NCBI GenBank assembly: GCA_016223135.1 | Contig: JACRPQ010000004.1 | Location: 558,001-622,000, forward strand | Length of the DNA: 64,000 nucleotides | Source of the DNA: Chloroflexota bacterium | Lineage (GTDB): Bacteria > Chloroflexota > Anaerolineae > Anaerolineales > Villigracilaceae | Reading direction: 5' to 3' | Shown here: positions 45,447-54,688 of the stretch, piece after piece | Numbering within the stretch: the first letter of the stretch is position 1 | Layout: every line of letters starts with the position of its first letter | The notes under the pieces: generated by a model | What the model saw: only the letters and a program-made list of their open reading frames with translations | Told to the model about the DNA's origin: nothing | Database searches by the model: none | Translations under genes and position numbers: made by a program

Positions 45447-46726
45447 GCCGGGTTTGCCGTCGCCTCCCCGCGGCGGACGCCCTGCATCATGGCGAAGGCG
45501 ATGGCAAAGAAGAGCGGCGCAAGGATCATGATGATGTTGTAGTTGTTCCCTGTCAGTTGAATTGCCCAGCCGTTGATGTTGGGACCGACGATGGCGGAAA
45601 GGGTGGAGAACAGGTAATACAAACCGGTGTAGGTGCCGATGCGCGCCGCGCTGGTCAGGTCCACAATCATGGGAAGGGAGTTGATGTTGATGAACGCCCA
45701 GCCGATGCCGCCCAGGATGAGCAGTACGCCCGCGAAGGTCAACATACGCCCGCCGCCCTCCACTAGGGGAATGCCCACCACCGGCAGGGGCGAGATGGCG
45801 GTCAAGAGCGCCTCAGCCGGTGTGAGGTAGAGCAGGAACGTTATGATGATGAGGATAATCAAGCCAATGGAGATGGTCATCCGCCGCCCGATTTTGCCGG
45901 CGATGAACCCGGAGGGAATGGCAAATAAAACGAAGAACAGCGGCAGGACGGAAAGCAGTGTTGCGCCGTCGCCCGCATTCAGCCCGAGGTGGTTTTTGGC
46001 GTAGAGGGTGAAGAAGGTCTCCACCGCCGAAAAACCGATGAACCAGAAGAAGATGGCAAGCAAAATCCGCAAGCCGCTTTTTTCCTCTTCGGCGAACACC
46101 TCGTGCAGGCTGGCAAGTATGCCGGGCTGACTCTCGCCCTGTTCGTATTCCTTCGGTTCTTCGATGAACAGATAGACAATCAACGCGGCGAGAATGACCA
46201 ACGCTGAGCCGAGCCAGAAGGGAAAGGATGGACTCATCTTGTAGAGCAGTCCACCAGTTTGCAAAGCGACAATCGTGCCGACGCCGCCCATGAAGTTGAT
46301 GATGCCGTTCGCCTGCGAGCGGAACGCGGAGGGGGTAATATCCGGCATGAGAGCAACGACAGGCGTGCGCCACAATGCCGCGCTCAACAGCAGGGTGCTG
46401 GTACATGCCACAAACAGCGGAAGCGCCGCCGCCAGCGGAATCAGCCCGAACGCAATGGCGGAAATCGGCGCGCCAACCAGGATGAAGGGGATGCGGCGTC
46501 CCAGCGGCGTGCGCACGCGATCGGACCACGCGCCGACCGGCGGCTGGATGAACAATGCCGCGATGTTGTCGAGCGTCATGAAGAAGCCGATCCAGCCGGC
46601 GGCGATGTGAAATTTTTCCGCCAGGAAGATGGGGACGAAGGCGTTATACACTCCCCAAATGACGCTTACGCCAAAGAAACCGAAACCGAGCAGGAAGGTC
46701 TTGCCGTAGTTGAGCCGTGCGGACAT
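45443..46726 (-). CDS. MFS transporter (SLC45/glycoside-like)
   Basis: Secondary transporter, 427 aa from the ATG at 46726 (GGAGG upstream), about 12 membrane helices. The loop GAWSDRVRTPLGRRIPFI (about 71-88) is the MFS motif in the form seen in sugar:proton symporters of the SLC45 or GPH-like type. An acidic inter-lobe loop EEPKEYEQGES splits two six-helix halves. Substrate is not determined; the translational coupling to a BMP lipoprotein hints at a nucleoside or sugar-related compound. Confidence 0.85.
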   Translation of the reverse strand: MSARLNYGKTFLLGFGFFGVSVIWGVYNAFVPIFLAEKFHIAAGWIGFFMTLDNIAALFIQPPVGAWSDRVRTPLGRRIPFILVGAPISAIAFGLIPLAAALPLFVACTSTLLLSAALWRTPVVALMPDITPSAFRSQANGIINFMGGVGTIVALQTGGLLYKMSPSFPFWLGSALVILAALIVYLFIEEPKEYEQGESQPGILASLHEVFAEEEKSGLRILLAIFFWFIGFSAVETFFTLYAKNHLGLNAGDGATLLSVLPLFFVLFAIPSGFIAGKIGRRMTISIGLIILIIITFLLYLTPAEALLTAISPLPVVGIPLVEGGGRMLTFAGVLLILGGIGWAFININSLPMIVDLTSAARIGTYTGLYYLFSTLSAIVGPNINGWAIQLTGNNYNIIMILAPLFFAIAFAMMQGVRRGEATANPA

Positions 46727-46766
46727 GGTTGCCTCCAATGGTGAGTCAAATGTCAAACGTCACAAG

Positions 46767-47540
46767 TCAAAAGTCCCGATGTTCGGCTTTCGACTTGAGG
46801 GTTTCGAGAAATTTTTTATCCTGTTCGCTGAGATTTGCTTTTTCCAGCATGTCGGGGCGTTTTTGGAACGTGCGCAGAAGCGCCTGTTCTCTGCGCCAGC
46901 GTTCGATTTTGCCGTGATCGCCGGAAAGCAGAATCTCCGGTACCTTCCAGCCGCGGAATTCGGCGGGCTTGGTGTAGTGGGGATATTCCAGCAAGCCCAT
47001 AGCGTGTGAATCGTCCTCCGCGCCGGTCGGGTCGCCCAGCACGCCGGGGATGAGGCGCGAGACCGCGTCAATGAGGATGAGCGCCGGGAGTTCGCCGCCG
47101 GTCAGCACATAGTCGCCGACCGAGATTTCGTCAGTGACGAGGTGTTCGCGGACGCGTTCGTCCACGCCTTCGTAGCGTCCGCACAGCAGGGCGATGCGTT
47201 CACAGCGGGCAAGTTCCTCGGCGATGCGCTGGTTGAAGACGCGTCCCTGCGGGGTGAGGAGAATGATGGGGATGTTTGAGGCAGGTTTCGGCGGAGTCGG
47301 ATGCGGGGCAAGTCCCAGCACGGTTTCGACGGCTTCGAAAATCGGTTCTGGTTTCATCACCATGCCGCCTCCGCCGCCGTAGGGGGTGTCGTCGGTGGTG
47401 TGGTGTTTGTCGTGTGTGTAGTCGCGGATGTTGTGGAGGCGCACGTCAAGCAGTCCCCGCTGGATGGCGCGCTTGAGGATACTGGATTCGAGATAGGAAG
47501 GAAAGACTTCGGGCAGAAGGGTGAAGACCTCGAACTGCAT
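46767..47540 (-). CDS. trmD: tRNA (guanine37-N1)-methyltransferase TrmD
   Basis: SAM-dependent enzyme methylating G37 of tRNA, preventing frameshifts. The 257-aa protein has the trefoil-knot SPOUT core: [19 protein letters not shown] (about 54-72), [12 protein letters not shown], and [18 protein letters not shown] (in pieces, about 142-160) with [11 protein letters not shown]. It is not flanked by rpsP, rimM or rplS here. The start is 17 bp from a MITE insertion. Confidence 0.96.
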   Translation of the reverse strand: MQFEVFTLLPEVFPSYLESSILKRAIQRGLLDVRLHNIRDYTHDKHHTTDDTPYGGGGGMVMKPEPIFEAVETVLGLAPHPTPPKPASNIPIILLTPQGRVFNQRIAEELARCERIALLCGRYEGVDERVREHLVTDEISVGDYVLTGGELPALILIDAVSRLIPGVLGDPTGAEDDSHAMGLLEYPHYTKPAEFRGWKVPEILLSGDHGKIERWRREQALLRTFQKRPDMLEKANLSEQDKKFLETLKSKAEHRDF

Positions 47541-47557
47541 GGCTGAATTCTAGCATA

Positions 47558-47684
47558 CTTGACTTACGCAAAGCCTGAATTTAATCCACCAATCTTGTCT
47601 TGACTGGTCTGCGCTAATTCGTTCAAAATTCGCGAAGATTGGTGTAGATTAGCGGACAAAGAAAGCCATTTTGCGTAAGTCCAG
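47558..47684. mobile_element. MITE with TTACGC ends and 5-bp target duplication
   Basis: A 127-bp element with imperfect terminal inverted repeats: CTTGACTTACGCAAA at the left and the complement of CTGGACTTACGCAAAA at the right. It is flanked by direct repeats GCATA (47553-47557 and 47685-47689). About 90% identical to the copy at 54508-54628. It has no coding capacity, so a transposase must act in trans. Confidence 0.85.
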
Positions 47685-47750
47685 GCATAGATAAGAGATA
47701 AATAAGAACCGGCTTGCAGGGCATTGCGGGGGATGGTAATATGAATTGCC

Positions 47751-48965
47751 ATGTATCTACCAAGAAGCAGCAAATGGAGCATGACTCGCCGCCGGCGCCG
47801 CCCCAATTACTTTCGGCTGGCGCTGCTCGGGCTGGTTGTGCTCTTCGGATATTACTTCAACCAGATTTATCTGCCCTCTCAGCCGAACCCGTTCGTGCCA
47901 ACGCCCACGCCTACGCGTTCGCCCGAGTTGTACGCGACCGAGGCGCAGACGCTCTTTGCCGAGGGTAAATTGCTGCCTGCCATTGAGGCGTATAAATCTG
48001 CCATCGCCGCCTCGCCGCAGGATTCCTCCCTCTATGTGGCGCTGGCGCGCGTGCAGGTGTTTGCCGGTCAGTATGCCGAAGCGGAGAAAAACGCCAAGAA
48101 CGCTGTCCTGCTCAACTCGAACAATGCGCTGGCGCACGGCGTGCTGGCATGGGCGTTGAACTTTCAGGAAGGGAAGAACGCCGAGGCGCAGGCGTCCATT
48201 CAGGAGGCGCTGCGGCTCGACCCGTACAACGCGCTGATTCACGCCTACAACGTGGAAATCCTCATCAACTCCGGCTTCGACGGCGTGCAGAAAGCCATTG
48301 AAGAATCGCGGGTGGCTTTGGCGCTCGACCCCAATATCGTCGAGACGCATCGCGCGCGCGCCCTGCTCCTCGAGGCAACCACAAACTACGAAGAAGCCAT
48401 TGCCGAATATCAGGCGGCGATTCAAATCAACCCCAACATCCCCGACCTCTACATCGGGCTGGGACTTAACTACCGCGTTCTGCAGGTGTACGACGAAGCC
48501 ATCAACGCCTTCATCCGCGCCAATGCCCTAAACCCCTCCGACCCGTTCCCGGACCTGTACATCTCCCGCACCTACGCCACCATCGGCGAATTTACCAAAT
48601 CGCTGCAATATGCCGAGACCGCCGTGCAAGACCGCCCCGCTGATGCCAGCCTGCGCGGCAACTTGGGCGTGATGTACTACCTTAACAACTCCTGGCCCGA
48701 AGCCATTCAGCAGTTGGGATACGCCATCTATGGCGGCGTGACGGAAGATGGCGTAAAGATCGAGGGCATCCCGCTGACGAACGATTTCCGCGTGGCGGAA
48801 TACTACTACACCTATGGGTTGGCGCTGGCGAGCACCAACCAATGCGGCGAGGCTCTGCAAATTGCCCAATTGATTCAAACGCGCGTCCCCGCTAATGAAA
48901 ACGCCCAATTTGGCGCCAGCGAAATCAACCGCATTTGCGCCGAAAACCTCAACGCACAGGACTGA
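47751..48965 (+). CDS. TPR-repeat membrane-anchored protein
   Basis: A 404-aa protein with one N-terminal membrane segment (YFRLALLGLVVLFGYYF, about 20-36) and then helical TPR units, for example ALARVQVFAGQYAEAEKNAKNAVLLNSNN and AIAEYQAAIQINPNIPDLYIGLGLNYR. The basic N-terminus predicts an outside C-terminus. No enzyme domain is seen; it may scaffold protein assemblies. An alternative start is the ATG at 47781. It overlaps the next gene by one base (TGATG). Confidence 0.85.
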   Translation: MYLPRSSKWSMTRRRRRPNYFRLALLGLVVLFGYYFNQIYLPSQPNPFVPTPTPTRSPELYATEAQTLFAEGKLLPAIEAYKSAIAASPQDSSLYVALARVQVFAGQYAEAEKNAKNAVLLNSNNALAHGVLAWALNFQEGKNAEAQASIQEALRLDPYNALIHAYNVEILINSGFDGVQKAIEESRVALALDPNIVETHRARALLLEATTNYEEAIAEYQAAIQINPNIPDLYIGLGLNYRVLQVYDEAINAFIRANALNPSDPFPDLYISRTYATIGEFTKSLQYAETAVQDRPADASLRGNLGVMYYLNNSWPEAIQQLGYAIYGGVTEDGVKIEGIPLTNDFRVAEYYYTYGLALASTNQCGEALQIAQLIQTRVPANENAQFGASEINRICAENLNAQD

Positions 48966-50446
48966 TGAACGTTTCTCCCCGACGTCCCCTCTTCAACCGC
49001 CGCCCGCAGTCCAACATCTACCGCATGTTCCTGTGGGTGATGCTCATTCTGTTTTTCGTCTGGATGCTTCAGCAAGTGGACAAAGGCGCCATTCAGCCGC
49101 TCTTTCAGGCTACCCTGACTCCCACCCGCTCCGCCGACTCGTACGCGCTGGAGGGCGACGCCAACTTCACCGCCGGCAACTTGGACGCGGCGATTCAAGC
49201 CTACCGAGAAGCGGTGCGCGTGGACCCAAACAACGCCCAAACCTGGGCAAAACTGGCGCGCATTCAAACCTATTCCTCCGCCTTTCTCATCACCGCCGAG
49301 CAGCGCAAGGCGCGTTTGCTCGAAGCCCTCGAATCTGCGCGCAAGGCGGTGGAACTCGCCCCCGACGACAGCACCGTTCACGCCATCCTCGCCTTCACCC
49401 TCGATTGGAACGCCGAGTCCGCCATCTACAAGGACGATCCCCAGCAGGTGCAAAAATTCCTCCTCGAGGCTGAGCAGGCGGCAGTCCGCGCTCTGCAATT
49501 GGACAACAGCAACACACTGGCGCTGGCTTTTTACGCCGAGGTCCTGCTCGACCAGCAAAAATGGAGCCTGGCGGAGCAATACATCAACCAGGCGCTCCAG
49601 CGCGAAGACGCCGACCGCCTGATGGACGTCCACCGCGTCAACGCTTACTTGCTGGAGACGCTCGGTCAATACAACCGCGCCATCACCGAATACGACAAGG
49701 CGATTGCCCTCCAACCGAATTTCACCTTCCTTTACCTGCGGGCGGGCGCCAACTACCGCCGCCTTGCCTTTGAAATCCCCAAACTGGAAGAAGCGCGCCC
49801 TGTCTATGAGAAGTCGCTGGAGTATTTCGACAAGGCGGCACGCATCAACGAACAACTCAAGGTGTACGACCCTACTCCCTACCTGTCCATTGCGCGGACG
49901 TATTCGCAGTTGGGCGAATTCTTTGCCGCTGCCCGTAACGTGCAAAAAGCGCTCAAATACGACCCGACCAACGCCGATATTTATGGACAGTTGGGCATCG
50001 TCTATTTTCGTTCCCGCAACTACGAAGGTTCCATCTTCTCCCTAAAATGCGCCACCTACGGCTGTTCTGGCGAGGATTCCTGCCTGGGGCGCGGACTGGA
50101 CCAGTGCTACCCCGACCTCGGCGAAAATCCGCAGGAAATTCGGGGGTTGCCGATTGACCCGAACACCGTCGTCTATTACTATACCTACGGCTCGGTGCTG
50201 GCGGCGCTCAGCCGCCCGCGCGACAACAAATGCGGCGAGGCGATGCGCGTCTTTCAGGATGTGCGAAACGAACTCACTGCCAACCCCGAAGCCTACGCGG
50301 ACGCTTCGGCGGTCATCCTGAACATCATCGAGGACGGCGAATTCATTTGCAATTCTCTGGCGGAGGACGGCGCGCCAGCCTCCTCGGTCCCGGGCGAAGC
50401 GGTGGAGGGGACAACCGCCGTGCCATCGGTCACGCCGACGCCGTAG
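48965..50446 (+). CDS. TPR-repeat membrane-anchored protein
   Basis: A 493-aa paralogue in layout of the upstream gene: N-terminal membrane segment (YRMFLWVMLILFFVWML, about 19-35), then TPR helices such as FTAGNLDAAIQAYREAVRVDPNNAQTWAKLARI (in part) and AITEYDKAIALQPNFTFLYLRAGANYR. A cysteine-rich loop (CATYGCSGEDSCLGRGLDQC, about 368-387) is unusual in a TPR protein and may be disulfide-bonded outside. Start at 48965 because its ATG overlaps the upstream stop. Confidence 0.85.
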   Translation: MNVSPRRPLFNRRPQSNIYRMFLWVMLILFFVWMLQQVDKGAIQPLFQATLTPTRSADSYALEGDANFTAGNLDAAIQAYREAVRVDPNNAQTWAKLARIQTYSSAFLITAEQRKARLLEALESARKAVELAPDDSTVHAILAFTLDWNAESAIYKDDPQQVQKFLLEAEQAAVRALQLDNSNTLALAFYAEVLLDQQKWSLAEQYINQALQREDADRLMDVHRVNAYLLETLGQYNRAITEYDKAIALQPNFTFLYLRAGANYRRLAFEIPKLEEARPVYEKSLEYFDKAARINEQLKVYDPTPYLSIARTYSQLGEFFAAARNVQKALKYDPTNADIYGQLGIVYFRSRNYEGSIFSLKCATYGCSGEDSCLGRGLDQCYPDLGENPQEIRGLPIDPNTVVYYYTYGSVLAALSRPRDNKCGEAMRVFQDVRNELTANPEAYADASAVILNIIEDGEFICNSLAEDGAPASSVPGEAVEGTTAVPSVTPTP

Positions 50447-50501
50447 TCTCCTCCATCCATTGGTGGGGTATCAGAGAAATATAAGAGTTTTTCCAATTCT
50501 C

Positions 50502-50530
50502 TTGACTTGCCCTTCTGAAATGGGTAAGAT
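50502..50530 (+). promoter_or_regulatory. Promoter of groESL
   Basis: A -35 TTGACT (50502-50507) and -10 TAAGAT (50525-50530) are separated by 17 bp. The CIRCE operator follows immediately. Confidence 0.85.
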
Positions 50531-50534
50531 TGCA

Positions 50535-50561
50535 TTAGCACTCTGAAAGTTAGAGTGCTAA
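50535..50561 (+). promoter_or_regulatory. CIRCE operator (HrcA binding site)
   Basis: A perfect 9-bp inverted repeat with 9-nt spacer: TTAGCACTC-N9-GAGTGCTAA. This is the consensus HrcA repressor site, so groESL should be heat-induced by loss of HrcA binding. hrcA itself is not in the window. Confidence 0.97.
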
Positions 50562-50598
50562 TTTCATGATGATCAAACCCTAATGAGGAGGCAAAAAG

Positions 50599-50901
50599 AT
50601 GGCTAGCAAATTGAAACTGAAACCCCTTGGCGGCCGCGTGATCGTGGAGCCGATCGAGCAGGACGAAAAAACGCCCAGCGGCATCTACCTTCCCGAAACT
50701 GCAAAGGAAAAGCCCCAGGAAGGCAAAATCCTGGCGGTGGGACCGGGCGACCGCGATGACGAAGGCAAGCGCATCCCCCTGGATGTGAACGTTGGCGACC
50801 GCGTGATCTTCGCCAAGTATTCCGGCACGGAAGTGAAGGTGGATGGCAAAAAACTGCTCATCCTGCGCGAAAGCGATATCCTCGCTGTTGTGGAAGGCTA
50901 A
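50599..50901 (+). CDS. groES: Co-chaperonin GroES
   Basis: Lid of the GroEL folding chamber. The 100-aa protein has [26 protein letters not shown] (in part) with the mobile loop at about 20-35, and the end [25 protein letters not shown] precedes the ATG by 7 nt. The first gene of the CIRCE-controlled operon. Confidence 0.98.
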   Translation: MASKLKLKPLGGRVIVEPIEQDEKTPSGIYLPETAKEKPQEGKILAVGPGDRDDEGKRIPLDVNVGDRVIFAKYSGTEVKVDGKKLLILRESDILAVVEG

Positions 50902-51006
50902 TCCAATCTAGTAACTCTGCGTAAGCAACTCTGCGTAGGCAACGTTCTCTAACGTTGCGGCGCGCAAGAGAACGCCCCTTACGCCAATATTCGGAGGTAA
51001 TCAAAT

Positions 51007-52653
51007 ATGGCTGCAAAACAACTGCTCTTTTCTGAAGATGCCCGCCGCAAACTCAAAAACGGCATGAACATCGTTGCCAATGCGGTGAGCGCCACCCTCG
51101 GTCCGAAAGGACGCAACGTGGCGGTGGACCGCAAGTTCGGCTCTCCCACCATCACGCACGACGGCGTTTCCGTCGCCAAAGAAATCGAACTGGAAGACCC
51201 GTTTGAGAACATGGGCGCGCAACTGCTCAAAGAAGCCGCGTCCAAGACCAACGACATTGCCGGCGATGGCACCACCACCTCGACCGTGCTGGCGCACGCC
51301 ATCGTCAACGAAGGCTTGAAAGCCCTCGAGGCTGGCTTCAACCCGATGCTCCTCAAGAACGGCATCATGCTGGCGACCGACAGCGTGGTGGAAGAACTCC
51401 GCAAGATGGCGGTCAAGATTGACACCAAAGAGGAAATCGGTCACGTTGCCACCAACTCCGCCGCCGACGAGCAGATTGGCGCGCTCATCGCCGACGTGAT
51501 GGACAAGGTCGGCAAAGACGGCGTCATCACCGTCGAAGAATCCAAGTCCCTGCAATTCGAGACCGAATACGTCGAGGGTATGCAGTTCGACCGCGGCTAC
51601 ATCTCGCCCTACTTCATCACCAGCACCGACAAGATGGAAGCGGTCATCAACGAACCGTACATCCTGATTCACGAAAAGAAAATCTCCGCCGCACAGGACA
51701 TCGTCCCTATCCTCGAAAAACTCGTCCAGATCGGCAAACGCGACCTCGTCATCATCGCCGAGGATATTGACGGCGAAGCCCTCGCCACCCTCGTCCTCAA
51801 CAAACTGCGCGGCATGTTGAACGTGCTGGCTGTCAAGGCGCCCGGCTTCGGCGACCGCCGTAAAGCCATGCTGCAGGATATTGCCATTCTGACCGGCGGC
51901 ACCGTCATCTCCGAAGAGACCGGCCGCAAACTCGAAACCGCCTCCATTCAAGACCTCGGTAAAGCCGAGAAAGTGGTTGCCGATAAAGAGAACACCACCA
52001 TCGTGGGCGGCAAGGGCAAGAAGAGCGACATCGAAGGGCGCATCAAGGAAATCCGCGCTGAAATCGAAAAGAGCACCAGCGATTACGACCGCGAAAAACT
52101 TCAGGAGCGCCTTGCCAAACTGAGCGGCGGCGTCGCCATCATCCGCGTGGGCGCGGCGACCGAAACCGAACTGAAGGAAAAGAAACATCGCGTCGAAGAC
52201 GCCCTCTCTGCCGCGCGCGCCGCTGTGGAAGAAGGCATCGTCCCCGGCGGTGAAATCGCCCTCATCAACGCCGCCTCCAAACTGGACAAACTGGCGAAGG
52301 AAAACGGCGACTACGAAGAAATCCGCGTCGGCATCAACATCGTCAAGAAAGCGCTCGAAGCCCCGATCCGCAAACTCGCCGCCAACGCCGGGCAGGACGG
52401 CTCCGTCATCATTGACACCGTCCGCCGCACCGCCGCCGAAAAGAAGAACAAGAACATCGGCTACAACGTGCTGACCGGCAAATACGAGGACATGATCGAA
52501 GCCGGCGTCATTGACCCGGTCAAAGTGGTGCGCGGCGCGCTCGAAAATGCCGCCTCCATTGCCGCCATGATCCTCACCACCGACGTGCTCATCACCGACA
52601 TTCCCGAAAAGGAAAAACCCGCTCCGATGCCGCCCGGTGGCATGGACTACTAA
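51007..52653 (+). CDS. groEL: Chaperonin GroEL
   Basis: ATP-driven chaperonin, 548 aa. Hallmarks: [12 protein letters not shown] (about 27-38), the ATP-binding [11 protein letters not shown] (about 86-96), and the C-terminal [13 protein letters not shown] in place of a GGM repeat. CGGAGGTAATCAAAT precedes the ATG. Separated from groES by 105 bp that hold a CGTTCTCTAACG dyad similar to one before nuoC. A terminator follows. Confidence 0.98.
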   Translation: MAAKQLLFSEDARRKLKNGMNIVANAVSATLGPKGRNVAVDRKFGSPTITHDGVSVAKEIELEDPFENMGAQLLKEAASKTNDIAGDGTTTSTVLAHAIVNEGLKALEAGFNPMLLKNGIMLATDSVVEELRKMAVKIDTKEEIGHVATNSAADEQIGALIADVMDKVGKDGVITVEESKSLQFETEYVEGMQFDRGYISPYFITSTDKMEAVINEPYILIHEKKISAAQDIVPILEKLVQIGKRDLVIIAEDIDGEALATLVLNKLRGMLNVLAVKAPGFGDRRKAMLQDIAILTGGTVISEETGRKLETASIQDLGKAEKVVADKENTTIVGGKGKKSDIEGRIKEIRAEIEKSTSDYDREKLQERLAKLSGGVAIIRVGAATETELKEKKHRVEDALSAARAAVEEGIVPGGEIALINAASKLDKLAKENGDYEEIRVGINIVKKALEAPIRKLAANAGQDGSVIIDTVRRTAAEKKNKNIGYNVLTGKYEDMIEAGVIDPVKVVRGALENAASIAAMILTTDVLITDIPEKEKPAPMPPGGMDY

Positions 52654-52669
52654 AATCTCCTCCTCTCCA

Positions 52670-52703
52670 CCCCTCTCCCTCGCCGGGAGAGGGGTTTGTT
52701 TTT
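52670..52703 (+). terminator. Intrinsic terminator of groESL
   Basis: CCCCTCTCCC and GGGAGAGGGG arms with a 5-nt loop are followed by TTTGTTTTT. Confidence 0.88.
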
Positions 52704-52720
52704 AACGTATAATCAAGCCG

Positions 52721-53623
52721 ATGACACGCCGCTCAAATTCATCCCTTCGGATTTTTTGGACGCTTCTCCTCGCGCTGGGACTGACCGCCTGCGCCTCCAC
52801 TTCCGCGCCCGAACCTGCCTCCTCCACCCCCGAACCGACGTTTACGCCTGCGCCGCCCACCCCCACCCTCGAACCGATGGCGCTCAGCGTGAACGGCGAA
52901 GGCATTCCCCTTGCTGAGTTTAATGCGGAAGTCCAGCGTTACATCACCGCCCAGACCGCCTTGGGCAAAACAGTGGACCCGCAGACCGCCGCGCAAGCCG
53001 TGGCGGAGGACTTCATCGCCCAAGTCCTGCTGGCGCAGGGCGCGCGCGCCAACGGTTTCAGCCTCGATGACGCCGGCTTGCAGGCGCGGGTGGATGCCCT
53101 TGCCGCACAAGCCGGCGGGGCGGAGGCGCTCTCAGCGTGGCAGCAGGCACATGGGTACAGCGACCAGTCCTTTCGGTCCGCTTTGAAGCGTGCGGCAGAG
53201 GCGGCTTGGATGCGCGACAAAATCGTCACATCCATCTCCAGTACTGCCGAGCAGGTACACGTCCAGCAAATTCTGCTCTATAATCGCGAAACGGCTGAAA
53301 ACTTTTTACTGCAATTGAACGGCGGCGCCAATTTCGACGAACTGGCGCTGCGCGCCGACCCGCTCACACGCGGCGATTTGGGCTGGGTGCCGCGCGGCTA
53401 CCTCCTCGACCCGCAAATTGAAGAAGCTGTCTTCCGCCTCGAGGCGGGACAGTACAGCGAGGTCATCGAGACGCCGGTTGGGTTTCATATCGTCAAAGTG
53501 CTGGAACGCGACCCGAACCGCCCGCTTTCGCCCGACGCCTACCTTGCTTTGCAGGAGCGAACGCTAAAGCGGTGGCTGGAAGAACAGAAGCAGTTTGCGA
53601 AAATCGAAATTTTCGCACCATGA
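52721..53623 (+). CDS. Parvulin-type peptidyl-prolyl isomerase lipoprotein (PrsA/SurA-like)
   Basis: Likely helps fold secreted proteins outside the membrane. The 300-aa protein has a signal peptide with lipobox GLTAC (cysteine 24), a Thr/Pro-rich spacer (about 25-50), a SurA-type helical N domain (VNGEGIPLAEFNAEVQRY, about 55-72), and a parvulin domain from about 185 (VHVQQILLY, FDELALRADPLTRGDLGWVPRG, FHIVKVLERD). Length is normal for PrsA. It starts 17 bp after the groEL terminator. Confidence 0.9.
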   Translation: MTRRSNSSLRIFWTLLLALGLTACASTSAPEPASSTPEPTFTPAPPTPTLEPMALSVNGEGIPLAEFNAEVQRYITAQTALGKTVDPQTAAQAVAEDFIAQVLLAQGARANGFSLDDAGLQARVDALAAQAGGAEALSAWQQAHGYSDQSFRSALKRAAEAAWMRDKIVTSISSTAEQVHVQQILLYNRETAENFLLQLNGGANFDELALRADPLTRGDLGWVPRGYLLDPQIEEAVFRLEAGQYSEVIETPVGFHIVKVLERDPNRPLSPDAYLALQERTLKRWLEEQKQFAKIEIFAP

Positions 53624-53644
53624 CTGTCGCAACGGAGTGAATTG

Positions 53645-54337
53645 ATGAGAGCACAATCGCCTTTGGGACTTTGGGATATTCTCACGCTCGGCGTGCTGGC
53701 GCTGACCGCTTGCATTGCCGGCTACTTTGCCCTGATTTTTATCAACCCGAATTCCTCTTTGAACCTTTTGCCGCCCGGCGGACCGCCCACCTCAACGCCT
53801 ACGCCGGCGCCTGCCACGCTTCCCCCCACGTGGACAGCCAGCCCCACCCTCGAAGCCACGCCCACCAGCACCCTCGTCCCCACTTGGACGCCGCTCCCCA
53901 CCAATACGCCGTTTTCGCTGGTTCCGCCCACCCGCACCCCCAAGCCTACCAGCACGCCCAAGGCGCCGTTTACCGCCATCTCGGTTCAGCAGGTGGACAG
54001 CACCATCATTCACCCCGACCTCGCCTGCAATTGGGCAGGCATCGGCGGGACGGTGGTGGACGCGAACAACAGCCCTGTGATTGGCGCCGTCGTTGTGCTG
54101 CGCGGCTCATTGAATGGCAAGCTGGTGGATTTGACGACAGTGACCGGCATCAACAAGGAGTATGGTCCTTCAGGGTTTGAGTTTGTGATTGGAAACGCGC
54201 CCGTCGCCTCGAACAAGACCCTCTACGTACAGCTGGTGGATTTGAGCGGTCTGCCGCTTTCGGACAAGGTGGAGATTGTGACCTCCGCCGACTGCACGAA
54301 AAACCTGGTGCTGGTGAAGTTCAAAAAGACCCGCTGA
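53645..54337 (+). CDS. Membrane-anchored Thr/Pro-rich protein with C-terminal beta domain
   Basis: About 230 aa: one N-terminal helix (LTLGVLALTACIAGYFALIFI), a long Thr/Pro-rich linker (about 38-105; TPTPAPATLPPTW, TPLPTNTPFS) like those that hold domains off the cell surface, then a C-terminal domain (about 115-230) with NWAGIGGTVVDANNSPVIGAVVVLRGS, resembling a carboxypeptidase-regulatory-like/Ig-like fold. Function unknown. ATG at 53645 has GGAG 7 nt upstream; a TTG lies one codon before it. A strong terminator follows. Confidence 0.75.
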   Translation: MRAQSPLGLWDILTLGVLALTACIAGYFALIFINPNSSLNLLPPGGPPTSTPTPAPATLPPTWTASPTLEATPTSTLVPTWTPLPTNTPFSLVPPTRTPKPTSTPKAPFTAISVQQVDSTIIHPDLACNWAGIGGTVVDANNSPVIGAVVVLRGSLNGKLVDLTTVTGINKEYGPSGFEFVIGNAPVASNKTLYVQLVDLSGLPLSDKVEIVTSADCTKNLVLVKFKKTR

Positions 54338-54341
54338 AATG

Positions 54342-54379
54342 AAAGAGCCTGCCATTGAAAACGGCAGGCTCTTTTTTTT
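54342..54379 (+). terminator. Intrinsic terminator
   Basis: AAAGAGCCTGCC and GGCAGGCTCTTT arms with a 9-nt loop are followed by TTTTTTTT. Confidence 0.92.
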
Positions 54380-54682
54380 CTAACCACCCGACACTTTTGT
54401 TTTGGGACGCAGGTGAACGCTGATTGACACTGATTTAGTTTTTTTCTAACCACCCGACACTTTTGCTTTAGGACGCAGATGAACGCTGACTTACGCTGAT
54501 TTAAGTTCTTGACTTACGCAAAACCTGAATTTAATCCACCATGCTTGGCTGGTCTGCGCTAATTCGTTCAAAATTCGCGAAGATTGGCGTAGATTAGCGG
54601 ACAAGAAAGCCATTTTGCGTAAGTCCAGAAGTTGTTTTTATCTGCGTTTTTCAGCGTCCCATTTGAACCGTCAGGTCGCTAA
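54380..54682. repeat. Palindromic repeat family B, copies 2a and 2b (2b split by a MITE)
   Basis: Two starts of the same repeat (CTAACCACCCGACACTTTTG) lie 66 bp apart. The first copy is truncated near 54445. The second runs from 54446, is interrupted at 54507 by the MITE at 54508-54628, and resumes to about 54682 with TCAGCGTCCCATTTG and GTCAGGTCGCTAAG. It fills the gap before the convergent ilvE gene. Confidence 0.8.
54508..54628. mobile_element. MITE with TTACGC ends nested in repeat family B
   Basis: A 121-bp element with ends CTTGACTTACGCAAAA and TTTTGCGTAAGTCCAG, flanked by direct repeats AAGTT (54503-54507 and 54629-54633). Close copy of 47558-47684. Removing it with one AAGTT restores the continuous family B sequence seen at 11636-11755. 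Confidence 0.9.
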
Positions 54683-54688
54683 GTTTTT

